Positions 45,733-56,945 of a stretch of 64,000 nucleotides of DNA are shown one piece after another; the stretch's first letter is position 1; every line of letters starts with the position of its first letter. The notes under the pieces were generated by a model. That model ran no database searches, was not told the origin of the DNA, and saw only the letters and a list, made by a program, of their open reading frames with translations. A program made the position numbers and the translations under genes. The DNA is taken from assembly GCA_027924585.1 (NCBI GenBank), contig BSBM01000007.1, positions 12,553,501 to 12,617,500 on the forward strand, read 5' to 3'. The DNA comes from Larix kaempferi (taxonomy: Eukaryota; Streptophyta; Pinopsida; Pinales; Pinaceae).

Positions 45733-45733
45733 C

Positions 45734-47180
45734 ATTAGGGTGTTGACACTTATGATTGTACTAATGCATTATGGTGTTGTATGAGGTTTATGTTGTCTGC
45801 TAACATGAAAGGTACACCAAGAAAGACAAATCATGTTCTAGTTCTAGAACATATGATCATAATGACATGAAGACAAAGATTCATCCATTGTCATGGATCA
45901 CTTAGAAGATCTACTTATGAGGTATGTATAACTGGGTTCTATAATGATTAACCTATGAGATATGCAGGTTACTAGCACAAGTCATTGAAGAGAACAAGAA
46001 GACATCATGTGGGTATGTTAGATATAACTAGCTAACATACCAATCCAGGTATGTCTTTCCTATATCAAGTTAGAATCCTACCTTGTGTTAGGATCCCTCT
46101 TATAAGTATACTTGGTATGATTGGTTATGTTTATTCATAAAGTTAGAAATGTAAGTAATGAAGGGTTTATGCATTTTATGTCTCTTATCTTGATTGATGA
46201 TTTAACTAACCTATGATCAAATAAGAATATGCATGAATAAAAGAAGACTTCCCTGAAACCTTGAATACTAATGTTTATTATTTTTGTTTGAAATGATCAT
46301 GACTATACATGTTTAATATTATTGTGTTTTGATAGTATTAAGATTATACTAATGAATCTGTGATTATGTATGAGACCTCAAGGATAACACAATGATGATA
46401 ATAATAAGCATGCATAATGATGGATATAAGTTGAAGGACAGGTAATCCAGGAAGCAAAGATCAAGAGGGAGCACACTCCAGTTGTTCCTGCAAGGAAGCA
46501 AAGATCAAGAGGGAGCACACTCCAGTTGTTCCTGCAAGGAAGCAAAGATCAAGAAGGAGCACACTTCAATAGTTTCTGCAAGGATGCAGATATTCAGAGG
46601 GAGTTGACCACTTCTCACAATCCACATCAGAATGGAGTTGCAAAAAAGAAGCAAAGACTGAGAGGGAGTCAACCCAACAAACAAACAAAGATAAGTATTT
46701 GAATTATCATTCCTTGCATATTTTATTGTTTAAATAATACTGTTCAATAATGTATATACTCATGTTCCTAGAATTAGGTTGTGTATTATGCATATTAGAA
46801 TAGTTGCATTGATGAACATTATACTACTAATATACATGGGTAAGTGGCCTATGGCACTGTACAACATTCCATTGCTACTTATCTAAAATGAAACCTATTT
46901 TCTAACATGTTGGGAGTTGTGCACACTCTTAACAATGTTCTGGTAGAGATTGAAAGGCATCTAGAAAGTTACGGGATATGGATAAATGTTGTATTGAAGC
47001 ATTGGCTAAGATAATTGCATGACTGTATGACATATTTCTTTATGTGTAAGAATTTGTTCTGAAAAATATGAGATGTTTTCTAATCATGCAATTTAACTTG
47101 TTGTGTAGGAAAGATTGTATACCATCACCTACAAAAGGACTACAACATTTGTTCAGCAACAAAGTTATCTATTGAAAACA
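45734..47180 (+). other. Noncoding interior of copia A (right of the virus)
   Basis: Matches 37640-39150 of copia B. It includes the intron-like block 46695-47108 and a 44-bp tandem repeat. No gene. Confidence 0.8.
46449..46580 (+). repeat. 44-bp tandem repeat, three units
   Basis: Units at 46449, 46493 and 46537 built on AGGAAGCAAAGATCAAGAGG and CACTCCAGTTGTTCCTGCA; the third is diverged. B and D have fewer copies. Confidence 0.85.
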
Positions 47181-48604
47181 TTGAAGATATTGAAGTTCCC
47201 ACGATCTGGGAAGAATACCATGATCAAGGAGTACCAGTCAATCATGAAGATGTTTGAGATGCAGTCCCAAGACCTAAAGAGGAGTCTGTAGTGACTTCCA
47301 AGAGGATCTACAAGATCAAGCATGCTGCAGGTGGTAGCATAGAGACGTTTGCTCCTGTAGCCAGGCACACTTCCATCATATCAGTACTTGCTCTGGCTGC
47401 AATGATGAAATGGAAGATACACTAGATGGATATCAATACTACTTTCTTGAATGGTGTAGTTGAAGGAGTGTATGTGGAGCAGCCACTTGGTTCTGAGACA
47501 CATGACAGGGAGTCATATATGTGCAGAACTTGGTATGGTAGGATAGACAACTTTCTATACAGTTTGGGACTTACCAAGAGTAAATCGGATTCCAACATTT
47601 ACTACAAGGATGAGGAAGGAAATCCAGTGATACTCTTATTGTATGTGGATGACCTATTTGTAACAGGAGAGGATAGATTGATTGCCGACATGCAGCGAAA
47701 GCTTGCTGCCAAGTTTGAGATAAAGAACTTGGGTATGATGCACTACTTTCTTGGTATGGAGGTGTGGCAGAGTGCAGATGGAATCTTCCTTGGACAATGG
47801 AAGTATGCAGTAGAGATCCTAAAGAGGTTCGGGATGATGAACTGCAAGGATATGGATACACCTATGGCATCGAAACTGAAGCTTCTGTGTGATGCTTCAT
47901 CTGAGCCGATTTATGTCACTATGTATCGTTAGATGATTGGGTCCTTGATGTACCTGACGAACACGAGACCAGATATTTGCTTTCCGGTGAACACATTGAG
48001 CCATTTCCTGACGGATCCGAGGAGTGTTCACCTGGTTGTTGTAAATCATATTCTGAGGTACCTGAAGGGTACAGTTGACTATGTGCTCAAGTATGATGTG
48101 AATCAAAAGTTTAACCTGCAAGGTAATGTTGATTTAGATTGGGCAGGCAGTGCTGCAGATAGGAAGAACACTTTTGGGTGTTGCTTCAGTATGGGATCAA
48201 GTGTGATCTCTTGGTTTAGAAGGAAGCAGTCCTGGATAGCACTGAGTACAACCGAAGCAGAGTATGTTGCAGCTTGTTCAGCTAGTTGTGAGGCAGTATC
48301 GCTAAGGAAGCTACTGTCTGAGTTATTTGATATACCGTTGGAGGCCACTAGTATCTTATGTGACAACCAGAGTTGTGTGAAGCTGTCTGCGAACCCGGTG
48401 TTCCATGACAGATCGAATCACATAGAGATCAAATATCACTATATCAGGGATATGGTGCAGAGAGGAGCAGTGAAGCTCATGTATGTTGCAACGGACGAGC
48501 AGATTGCAAATGTGTTGACGAAGCCACTAGCCATAGTGAAGTTCGAGTACTTCAGAGAGAGGCTTGGTGTACTTCAGATTGATGACACTTCGAGGAAGAA
48601 GTGA
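47181..48604 (+). pseudogene. Reverse transcriptase and RNase H of copia A
   Basis: The N-terminal part (47181-47425) is in another frame, with the deletion joining GGSIE to TFAPVAR. From 47426: TTFLNGVVEGVY, a second deletion joining SYMCR to TWYGRIDN, LLLYVDDLFVTGEDR (catalytic motif intact), MHYFLGMEVW. A TAG at 47930-47932 (Gln expected) is followed by [44 protein letters not shown] and TKPLAIVKFEYF up to a stop at 48602. RNase H looks complete. Confidence 0.9.
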
Positions 48605-48715
48605 TGGAGACATTTGTTGTAGCCATTCCTAGCATGGTGGAAGGGGGATCCTTCACATGGTTGTGGATGTAAGCGATGGATGATGAGCATCAGGTTGATG
48701 TTCTAGTTTCTTCTT

Positions 48716-49225
48716 TGTATGATCAGTTGGATCATTTATGTATGTACTCATCATGTTGGATGTTGGATATGATCAGTTGGATAATTTATGTATGTACACA
48801 TCATGTTGGATGTTGGATATGATCAGATGGATCATTTATGTATGTACACATCAGCTGGATATGATCAGTTGGATCATTTATATATGTATGCATCATGTTG
48901 GATGCTTGGACCATGTATCTGTATATGTATCAAGTGGATACGTTGTATGATCAGGTAGATCATGTATGTTGATATGTATCAGGTAGATACATTGTGTGGA
49001 TCATGTATCTATGTATGTATCAGGTGGATACACTGTGTATGGTGATATGTATCAGGTAGATACTTGGTATGCATCAGGTAGATGCATTGTATGATTAGGA
49101 TGATCATGGATGACGAGCTTCTCTAGATGACATGCATCGAGACAATGCAATGATGATGATCAGGATGATCACGTGTACATCAGGATGATGTATGGAGAGT
49201 ATCAGGTTGATACTCTGTGGCCGTG
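48716..49225 (+). repeat. Array of small hairpins in 3' region of copia A
   Basis: Counterpart of 40541-41095. Clear examples: 48719-48735 (stem ATGATC/GATCAT), 48976-48990 (GTATC/GATAC), 49071-49085 (GCATC/GATGC), 49176-49192 (TACATC/GATGTA), 49198-49214 (AGTATC/GATACT). Confidence 0.88.
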
Positions 49226-49239
49226 GATAGGTTGTGCAG

Positions 49240-49810
49240 ATGAGCATGTAAGTAGACGTGGGAGATCTGGACAGGATGAAAAAGGCCTCAGATGCTCTTT
49301 CGAGGCATTGCTCTGGGAGGACATGTAAGTAGACCTGGGAAATCTGGACAGGATGAAAAAGGCCTCAGATGCTCTTTCGAAGCATTGTCCTATGGCATGT
49401 AAGTGGACCTGGGAGATATGGACAGGATTAAAAAGGCCTTAGATGCTCTTTAGAGGCATTGCCATGACCACATGTAATATGCTCCTGGGAGATCTGGATA
49501 GGATGAAAAAGGCCTCAGATGCTTCAGCCAGGTTTTGTGGTGGACCGCATGTAATGTGCTCGTGGGAGATCTGACAGGTAGAGCTGTGTGCTCGTAATAG
49601 CCTGGGATGCTTTAGCCAGTTTTTGTGGTGAGATCACATGTAATGTGCTCCTGGGAGATCCGACAGGTAGAGCTGTGTGCTCGTAACAGCCTGGGATGCT
49701 TTAGCCAGGTTTTGTGATGGGTCACATGTAATGTGCTCCTGGGAGATCTGACAGGTAGCGCTGTGTGCTCGTAACAGCCTGGGATGCTACCGCAAGGTTT
49801 TGTGATGCAC
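49240..49810 (+). repeat. Second 3' repeat array of copia A
   Basis: About 7 units of 70-100 bp, first built on GATCTGGACAGGATGAAAAA, later on CTCCTGGGAGATC and GCCTGGGATGC. Counterpart of 41110-41690. Confidence 0.8.
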
Positions 49811-50063
49811 GTAATCAGTCCTGAGGATTCCACAGTATGGTTAGTGATGATGAAGACCTACAGATGGTGGGCCTACATCCAGTATGAAAAAGGACTGGCT
49901 CTGTAGAACTTCCTATGACGAGTAGATTCAGAGATTGATTGAGATAGCAGTAGTAGTGATGATGACGATGATTCGAGGATGATGATTTGCTGATGATGAT
50001 CCAGAGAAGAAGACTTGTGCTAGCGGATCTGTGTCGAGAAATACCTTCCTAGTTAAGAGGGAG

Positions 50064-50765
50064 TGTTGATGTATATGTAACTTCGGAATGTATTTCACCC
50101 ATGTATTTCATCTATGTTTATTTTACTCCTATAGAGATGTTATTATTCCGCTATACGGAAGTGTTTGTATTCCTATAGAGATGTTATTATTCCTCTATAC
50201 GGAAGTGTTGTCATTTATATTGTAAGTGTCGTAACTTATACTTGATGGGTTATTAGACCACCTTGTTGGGGTCGACCTTGTATAATTCATGTGGGTCGAA
50301 GGGTTATTAGACCACCCTATTGGGGGTCATCCATGTAGGCCAAAGGGTTATTAGACCACCCTATTGGGTGTCGGCCCAGTCAGCATTATGTTATGTGGTT
50401 AAGTTAAGGCCAACCTAGTAACGGTTATTAGGCAAGTCAAGTCATGTATAAATAGAGTGCGGGAGGCACTCTATTTGATCATTCTATTTTCTCACACACT
50501 CTTTGGAGAGTGGCGCACTTGTGGAGGAGGAGAAGCTACTGCTAGGAGATGTCTATCTCTTATGCTTGGGTTGTATCATTGCTCTATCTATCTCTGAGGA
50601 AGTTATTGGGGTTTTTCACCTTTATGGTTTTCCCCAAGTAAACTCGGTGTCTCTTGTGTGCTTGCATTATTGTGTCCATGATTGATATGCTGTAGATATG
50701 TTGTACATGTTGTTCTCTCAGTTAATATCCTAGATTAGATTGAAGTAAATTCTGAAAAATTAACA
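50064..50765 (+). repeat. 3' LTR of copia A (702 bp)
   Basis: Preceded by the PPT AAGAGGGAG. It has one more GGTTATTAGACCACC unit (about 44 bp) than the 5' LTR. Hairpin/TATA at 50447-50476. Ends ATTAACA before TGATT. Confidence 0.96.
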
Positions 50766-50789
50766 TGATTCAAGCTACAAAGACCACAC

Positions 50790-51394
50790 TATTGATGTAT
50801 ATTTAACTTCAAAATGTATTTCATCCATGTATTTCATTTATATATTATTGTACTCCTATAGAGATGTGTCATTCCTCTATACCGAAGTGTCGTCATGTGC
50901 ATTGAAAAGTGTCACAAGTGTGTGAACTTGCTGATGGGTTATTAGACTACCATGTGTGGGGTCAGCCCTGATTTATGTAATCTATGGTTGATGTACCTAG
51001 CTAGACAAGTCAGCCCCATAAGGTCACTGGGAAAACAGATCAAGTATAAATAGAGATCGGGAGATCTCTATTTGGATCACTCAGAAACTCATTCTTCCTT
51101 CACTCGGAAAGTGGCGCACATGTGAGGAGGAGGATCATCTGCTACTAGGAGACTATCTCTGTGTATTTTGGTTGTACTTTGGTTGATCCATTGCTCTCTC
51201 TATCTCTGAGGAAGTTGTAGGGTTTTTCACCTTAGGGTTTTCCCGACGGAAACTCTGTGTCTCTTGCCTCTCATTCTTTTGCTTCTTGTGATGATTGACA
51301 TGCTTGTTATGATTGATATGCATTAATATACTGTACATGTTATTCTCTCAGTACATATCCTAGAGTATTGTGAATTAATGCTCAAAATTTAACA
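50790..51394 (+). repeat. 5' LTR of copia C
   Basis: Starts TATTGATGTATA (TG mutated to TA) and ends AATTTAACA. TATA at 51045-51052. The hairpin 51048-51073 has stem AAATAGAGATC/GATCTCTATTT, different from copia A but fully paired. Confidence 0.95.
51048..51073 (+). promoter_or_regulatory. TATA-overlapping inverted repeat in copia C LTR
   Basis: An 11-bp stem with a 4-base loop overlapping the TATA box. Three adjacent stem pairs differ from those of copia A, with both sides changed. Present again at 57458-57483. Confidence 0.85.
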
Positions 51395-51406
51395 TGGTAT
51401 CAGAGC
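51395..51406 (+). other. Primer binding site of copia C
   Basis: TGGTATCAGAGC after the LTR. Confidence 0.96.
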
Positions 51407-51968
51407 TAACCTGAGAAGAAGACATTGTGCAGTGATGGAAACTAGGGTTTCTTGTTTATTGGGTTTCTCTCCACAGATTTTGGAAAAGAAGTATAGTAGA
51501 TTGACTCTACTCATCAAGGAGAATCTATCTGTTCAATCAGAATTCAAATCTAATCATTTTCATATTTGACCCTAAAAATTAGGGTTTCTACAAAAATATG
51601 AATTTATGGAGTCTGAAGACATAGCTGGAAGCACCTTGCAAAAATCAAAGTTTAGAGCTTTGGATCGATATTTTTGGCTGTGTAGATCTCCGAGAAACTC
51701 AAACCCTAATTTAGGGTCCTCCCTAGTGAACCCGGGAAGACTAAAAGGAATTTCTGAAGGGTGAAGCTTTCCAGATCTCAAATTCTGAATACACCAGGCT
51801 GATTAGCTCATCAAGGTGCATCTTTCTACCCTTTCAGAAAGTGGAAATTCATATTTTGACTTTTTAGGGTTTTTCCGACAAACCCTAATCCGGGACCAGA
51901 TCCAATTTTTACCAAGTCAAGTGGTAAGACCTAAATCTTTTCTATTTCCATTTGAAGTACTCTTTAAG
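51407..51968 (+). other. Leader of copia C
   Basis: Noncoding, shorter than in A, B and D but with the same blocks (CGACAAACCCTAATCC, AGTCAAGTGG) leading to the gag ATG. Confidence 0.75.
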
Positions 51969-53582
51969 ATGTCTCACCACACCAAGCTTGAGGATAAGCT
52001 TGAAGGGGCTGATAACTTCCGAACCTAGAAGTATAGGATTGGGTTAATCCTGGAAGAGAATGAGATGGACTCATATGTAAAAGAAGACATCCCTATCCCA
52101 TAGGATGAAAAGGCTAAGATATTGCATAAGAAGAACTTGGTCAAGGAAAAGAGAATCATTGTTGATTCTATCAAGGACCATCTCATCCCCCATGTGTCAT
52201 CTCTGAAGACACCCAAAGAGATGTTTGACTCCCTGACCAAGTTATTTGAAGGGAAGAACATAAATCGGAAAATGACTCTGTGGAATCAATTGAAAGGGGT
52301 CAAGATGTTGAATGGAGAGACCATTCAATCTTACTTCTCCAAATTCTCTCAGATCAAGGAACAACTTGAAGCTATGGATGAAGTAGTGGACAATGGTGAA
52401 GTAGTTATGACCACTCTGAATGGCCTACCTAGGTCATGGGACTCCTTTATTCAAGGAATCTGTGCAAGAAAGAAATTGATCGCTTTCAGTAAACTGTGGG
52501 AGGAATGCTCTCAAGAAGAAGCTAGGCTTGTAGCTCGAGAAGAAAATATGGGAGGTGAAGATCAAGCTCTCACAACTCACACCAAAAGAAGCAAGCCCAA
52601 GAAAGAGCACTCTCACTACAAGAGACCCTATCACAACCAACAAAAGAATAAGAAGGATCTAAGATGTTTCACATGCAATAAGAAGGGTCACTTCGCATCA
52701 GAATGTCCCAAGAACAAAAGGGATAACAACAACACCAGCAAGAAGAAGAAGGGAAGCAAAAGAAAGTTCCATGCTTATGCTGCTGAAGATGATGAACCTC
52801 CAAAGAAGAAGGCTAGGGAAAAAAGTAATGATGACTCATCAAGTGAAGAAGAGTATGTTCTAATCTTTGCTCTCACAGGTACTATCTCTCATGGTTGTAA
52901 TGATTGGTTAATTGACAGTGGGGCTTCCAAACACATGACTGGGTTTAAAGAATCTTTTGTAAATTTATATGAACATGAATCACCCCATAAAGTGAAACTT
53001 GGGGATGACTATCAATACCCCATCAAAGGAAGTGGTGAAGCCTCCTACAACCTAGATTCTGGAAAGTTTTTGAAGATGAAAGAAGTTCTTTATGTACCTG
53101 GGCTCAAGAAGAATCTTCTCTCCATCTCTACATTAGATGCAAAAGCCATGAGGGTTGCATTTGTAGATGGTCAAGTTCTGATGTGGCCAAAGGGTAAAAC
53201 TATTGATGATGTAGTGGTGATTAAAGAGCAAGAGGGTGGATTGTATAAAATGAAGGGACAACCTGAACATGCCATGGTGCATGATTCCATGGAGCTAAGT
53301 GAACTTTGGCATAGAAGACTTGTACATATACACTACAAAATATTACCAATTGCAAGTAAGGCTGTAGAAGGTCTTCCTGAAATTAAGACCAAGCATGAAG
53401 GTGTTTACAAAGGATATGCAAAAGGTAAGAACATTAACAAGTCTTTCCCAAGCAGTGAAAGCAAGGAAAAAGGTATCTTGGAAATTATCCACTCCAATGT
53501 ATGTGGTCCAGTGTCATCCAGTTCTTTGAGTGGGTATGTTTACTATGTCTCTTTCATTGATGACTTCTCCAGGAATACTTAG
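51969..53582 (+). pseudogene. gag, protease and start of integrase of copia C
   Basis: ATG at 51969-51971 (MSHHTKLEDKLEGADNFR). TAG at 52026-52028 (Trp expected) and at 52101-52103 (Gln expected), then 486 aa open from 52122. It contains the gag domain (IIVDSIKDHLIPHV, YFSKFSQIKEQLEAM, NGLPRSWDSFIQ), CCHC knuckle CFTCNKKGHFASEC, a Lys-rich stretch, protease WLIDSGASKHMTG, integrase zinc finger ELWHRRLVHIHY and the integrase start SNVCGPVSSSSLSG, FIDDFSRNT. A TAG at 53580-53582 (Trp expected) ends it. All three stops are C-to-T type changes on one strand or the other. Confidence 0.93.
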
Positions 53583-53870
53583 GTTTACTTCTTGAAGAAT
53601 AAGATGAAGTATTTGATAAGTTCAAGGAATTCAAAACCTTGATAGAAAACCACACTGAAAAGAAGTTCAAGACCTTCAGATCCGACAATGGTGGAGAATT
53701 CACTTCAGCAGACTTCAAGTGTTATGCAGTGATTATGAGGGAGTTCACCACTCCTTACAATTCACAACAGAGAAAGGTGTAGAAGAAGTTACTTCAGAAT
53801 AGGACTCCAGCAGCTCCTGCAAGGAAGCAAAGATTCAGAGGGAGTCCACCCAACAAGCAAACAAAGATAA
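53583..53870 (+). pseudogene. Truncated integrase of copia C
   Basis: After a frameshift at about 53600: FRSDNGGEFTSADFK and EFTTPYNSQQ, then the reading stops matching integrase. The part with the catalytic Glu and the C-terminus is missing. A Gln/Pro-rich linker leads into the intron-like block. Confidence 0.75.
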
Positions 53871-54289
53871 GTATTTGAATTGTCATTTCTTGTATATTTT
53901 GTTTGTTTAAAATGATGTTATTCAGTGATGTATATGATTATGTTCATAGACTTAGGTTGTGTATTATGCATATTAGAATAATTGCATTGATGAACAAGAT
54001 ACTACTAATATGCAAGTAATGGGTAAGTGGCCTATGGTACTGTACAACATTCCATTGCTATTTATCTAGAATGAAACCTCTTTGCTGACATGTTGGGAGT
54101 TGTGCACACTCTTAACAATGTTCTGGTAGAGATTGGAAGGCATCTAGAAAGTTATGGAATATTGATAAATGTTGTATTGAAGCATTGGCTAAAATAATTG
54201 CATGACTGTATGACATATATTCTTATGTGTAAGATTTTGTTATGAAACTATGAGATGTTTCTAATCATGCAATTTAACTTGTCTTGTAG
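53871..54289 (+). other. Intron-like segment of copia C (419 bp)
   Basis: GTATTTG..TTGTCTTGTAG. Conserved in position and ends in copia A, B and D. Confidence 0.45.
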
Positions 54290-55860
54290 GAAAGATCGTA
54301 TACCATCACCTACAAAAGAAGGACTACAACATTTGTTCCAGCAACAAAGTTATCTATTGAAGATATTGAAGATATTCAAGTTCCCAAGATCTTGGATGAA
54401 GTAATGAAAGAATGCCATGATCCATCGATCATGAAGAATGATGGTTGGGATGTGGTCCCAAAGTCTGCCATGACTTCCAAGTGGATCTACAAGATCAAGC
54501 ATGCTCCTGTAGCCAGGTAGCTCGTGGCTTCTCTCAGAAAGAGGGAATAGATTATGAAGAAACTTTTGCTCCTGTAGCCAGGTACACTTCCATCAAAATA
54601 GTACTTGTCCTGGTTGCAGCTATGAAATGGAAGATACACCATATCGATGTCAAGACTGCCTTCCTGAATGGTGTAGTTGAAGAGGAAGTGTATGTGGAGT
54701 AGCCACTCGGTTTTGAAACACATGACAGGGAGTCATATGTGTGCAGATTGAGGAAAGCCTTGTATGGCTTGAAGCAAGCTCCTAGAACTTGGTATGGTAG
54801 GATGGACAGTTTCCTATCTAGTTTGGGATTTACCAAGAGTAAAGCGGATTCCAACCTTTACTAAAAGGTTGAGGAAGGGAATCCTGTGATTCTACTACTG
54901 TATGTAGATGCCTGTTTGTAATAGGAGATGATAGATTGATTGCCGATACAAAGAGGAAGCTTGTTACCAAGTTCGATATGAAGGACTTGGGGATGATGCA
55001 CTATTTCCTAGGTATGGAGGTGTGGCAGAGTACATATGGGATATTCCTTGGACAAGGGAAGTATATTGTAGATATCCTGAAGAGGTTCGGGATGATGGAT
55101 TGCAAGGCCATGGCCACACCTATGGCATCGAATCTGAAGCTTCTATGTGATGTTTCATCTGAGCTGGTTGATGTCTCTATGTATCATTAGATGATTGGGT
55201 CCTTGATGTACCTGACGAACACGAGGCCAGATATTTTCTTTGCGGTGAACACATTGAGCCAGTTCTTGACGGATCCAAGGAGTGTTCACCTGGTTGCTGT
55301 AAAGCATATTCTGAGGTACCTGAAGGGTACAATTGATTATGGGCTCAAGTATGAAGCGAATCAAAAGTTTAACCTACAGGGTTATGTTGATTCAGATTGA
55401 GCATGTAGTGCTGCAGATAGGAAGAGCACATCTGGGTACTGCTTCAGTATGGGATCAGGTGTGATCTCTTGGTTTAGTAGGAAGCAGTCCTGCGTAGCAC
55501 TGAGCACATCCGAGGCAGAGTATGTTGCAGCCTGTTCGGCTAGTTGTGAGGCAGTATGGCTTCAGAAGCTACTGTCTAAGTTATTGATCTTCCATTGGAT
55601 GCTACTGGTATCTTCTGTGATAACCAGAGTTGTGTGAAGTTGTCTAAGAACCCAGTGTTCCACGACAGGTCGAAACACATAGAGATCAAATATCACTATA
55701 TCATAGATATGGTGTAGAGAGGAGTAGTGAAGCTCCTGTATGTTGCGACGGACGAGCAGATTGTAGATGTGCTGATGAAACCACTAGCCAGAGTGAAGTT
55801 CGAGTACTTCAGAGAGAGGCTTGGTGTTCTTCAGATTGATGACACTTCGAGGAAGAAGTG
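54290..55860 (+). pseudogene. Reverse transcriptase and RNase H of copia C
   Basis: Begins ERSYTITYKRRTTTFVPATK, then VARGFSQKEGIDYEETFAP, DVKTAFLNGVVEEEVYVE, LRKALYGLKQAPRTWYG. The two segments deleted in A and D are present. At the active site a 1-base loss turns YVDD into YVDA and shifts the frame (about 54910). RT end and RNase H continue at 54936-55637 and beyond (MHYFLGMEVW, GSLMYLTNTRP, ALSTSEAEYVAAC), ending at about 55858. Several stops. Confidence 0.9.
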
Positions 55861-55974
55861 ATGGACACATTTGTAGAAGCCATTCCAAGCATGTTGGAAG
55901 GAGGATCCTTCACATGGCTGTGGATGTAAGCGCTGGATGATGAGCATTAGGACAATGCTCCAGTTACTGCTCTA

Positions 55975-56345
55975 TATTTGTATATGCATCATGTTGGATG
56001 CTTGGACCATGTATCTGTATATGTATTAGGTGGATACTGTGTATGATTAGGTAGATCATGTATGTTGATTTATATCAGATGGATACATTGTGTGGATCAT
56101 GTATCTTTGTATGTATCAGGTGGATACATTATATGATCAGGTGGATCATGTATGATGATTTGTATCAGGTAGATACTTGGTATGCATCAGGTAGATGCAT
56201 TGTATGATCAGGATGATCATGGATGATGAGCTTCAAGATGTTGCTCCAGATGACATGCAGCAAGATGTTGCAGTGATGATGATCAGGATGATCACGTGTA
56301 CATCAGGATGATGTATGGTGAGTATCAGGTTGATACTTTATGGCC
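55975..56345 (+). repeat. Array of small hairpins in 3' region of copia C
   Basis: Counterpart of the arrays in A and B. Examples: 56162-56176 (GTATC/GATAC) and 56184-56198 (GCATC/GATGC), with AGGTA loops. Confidence 0.85.
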
Positions 56346-56359
56346 ATGGAACAAGTTGT

Positions 56360-56945
56360 GCAGATGAGCATATAATTTAGCCTAGGAGATTTGTAGATAG
56401 TCTTTCAAGGTTTTTCCTACGGCATGTAATCTGGCCCTGGGATATCTGGCAAATTCTCTTTTGAGGTTTTACTTTGGGAGGACATATAATTTGGCCCTGG
56501 GAGATCTGTAGATAGTCTTTTGAGGTTTTTCCTATGGCATATAATATGGCCCTGGGATATCTGGCAGATGCTCTTTTGAGGTTTTGTCCTATGGCATATA
56601 ATATGTCCCTAGGAGATCTGATAGGTTGGGCTGTGTGCCTGTAATATGTCCTCGGATGCTCTTGCGAAGTTTTGCCATGACCACATGTAATATGTCCCTC
56701 GGAGATCCTATAGGTAGAGCTGTGTGCTTGTAACAGCTTGGGATGCTCTTACAAGGTTTTGTGGTGATCACATGTAATCTATCCGTGGGAGATCCTATAG
56801 GTAGAGCTGTGTGCTCATAACAGCCTGGGATGCTCTTGCGAGGTTTTGTGGTGAGGTCACATATAATATGGCCCTAGGAGATCCTACAGGTCGGATTTTT
56901 GTACCCGTAACATCCTGGGATGCTCTTTCGAGGTTTTGTGACGCA
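56360..56945 (+). repeat. Second 3' repeat array of copia C
   Basis: About 9 units built on GGCCCTGGGATATCTGG and GCTCTTTTGAGGTTTTG, with small stems CTC-NNNN-GAG. Counterpart of 41110-41690 and 49240-49810. Confidence 0.8.

Larger units (their letters stand above)
31494..45733 (+). mobile_element. Endogenous pararetrovirus (Caulimoviridae-like), interrupted by copia B
   Basis: Without copia B the insert is about 7.1 kb. In order: partial leader, PBS, movement protein, capsid with zinc knuckle, acidic/coiled-coil linker, aspartic protease, RT, a separate 3' reading and a promoter. Both ends carry the same 300 bp. No integrase, no LTR with promoter and a 30K-type movement protein separate it from retrotransposons. 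The single-polyprotein order resembles petuviruses, florendoviruses and the endogenous viruses of gymnosperms. About 35 bp of copia A is missing at the insertion point and there is no target duplication. Stops and frameshifts disable it. Confidence 0.9.
29831..50765 (+). mobile_element. Ty1/copia retrotransposon A carrying nested virus and copia B
   Basis: LTRs at 29831-30488 and 50064-50765, with an exact TGATT duplication at 29826-29830 and 50766-50770. PBS 30489-30500, PPT before the 3' LTR. The interior is interrupted at 31494-45733 by the pararetrovirus, which holds copia B. Without the insertions A is about 6.7 kb, with leader, noncoding interior and RT-RNase H but no gag or protease. 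The LTRs differ by about 26 substitutions (about 4%) and a 44-bp unit. Confidence 0.96.
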
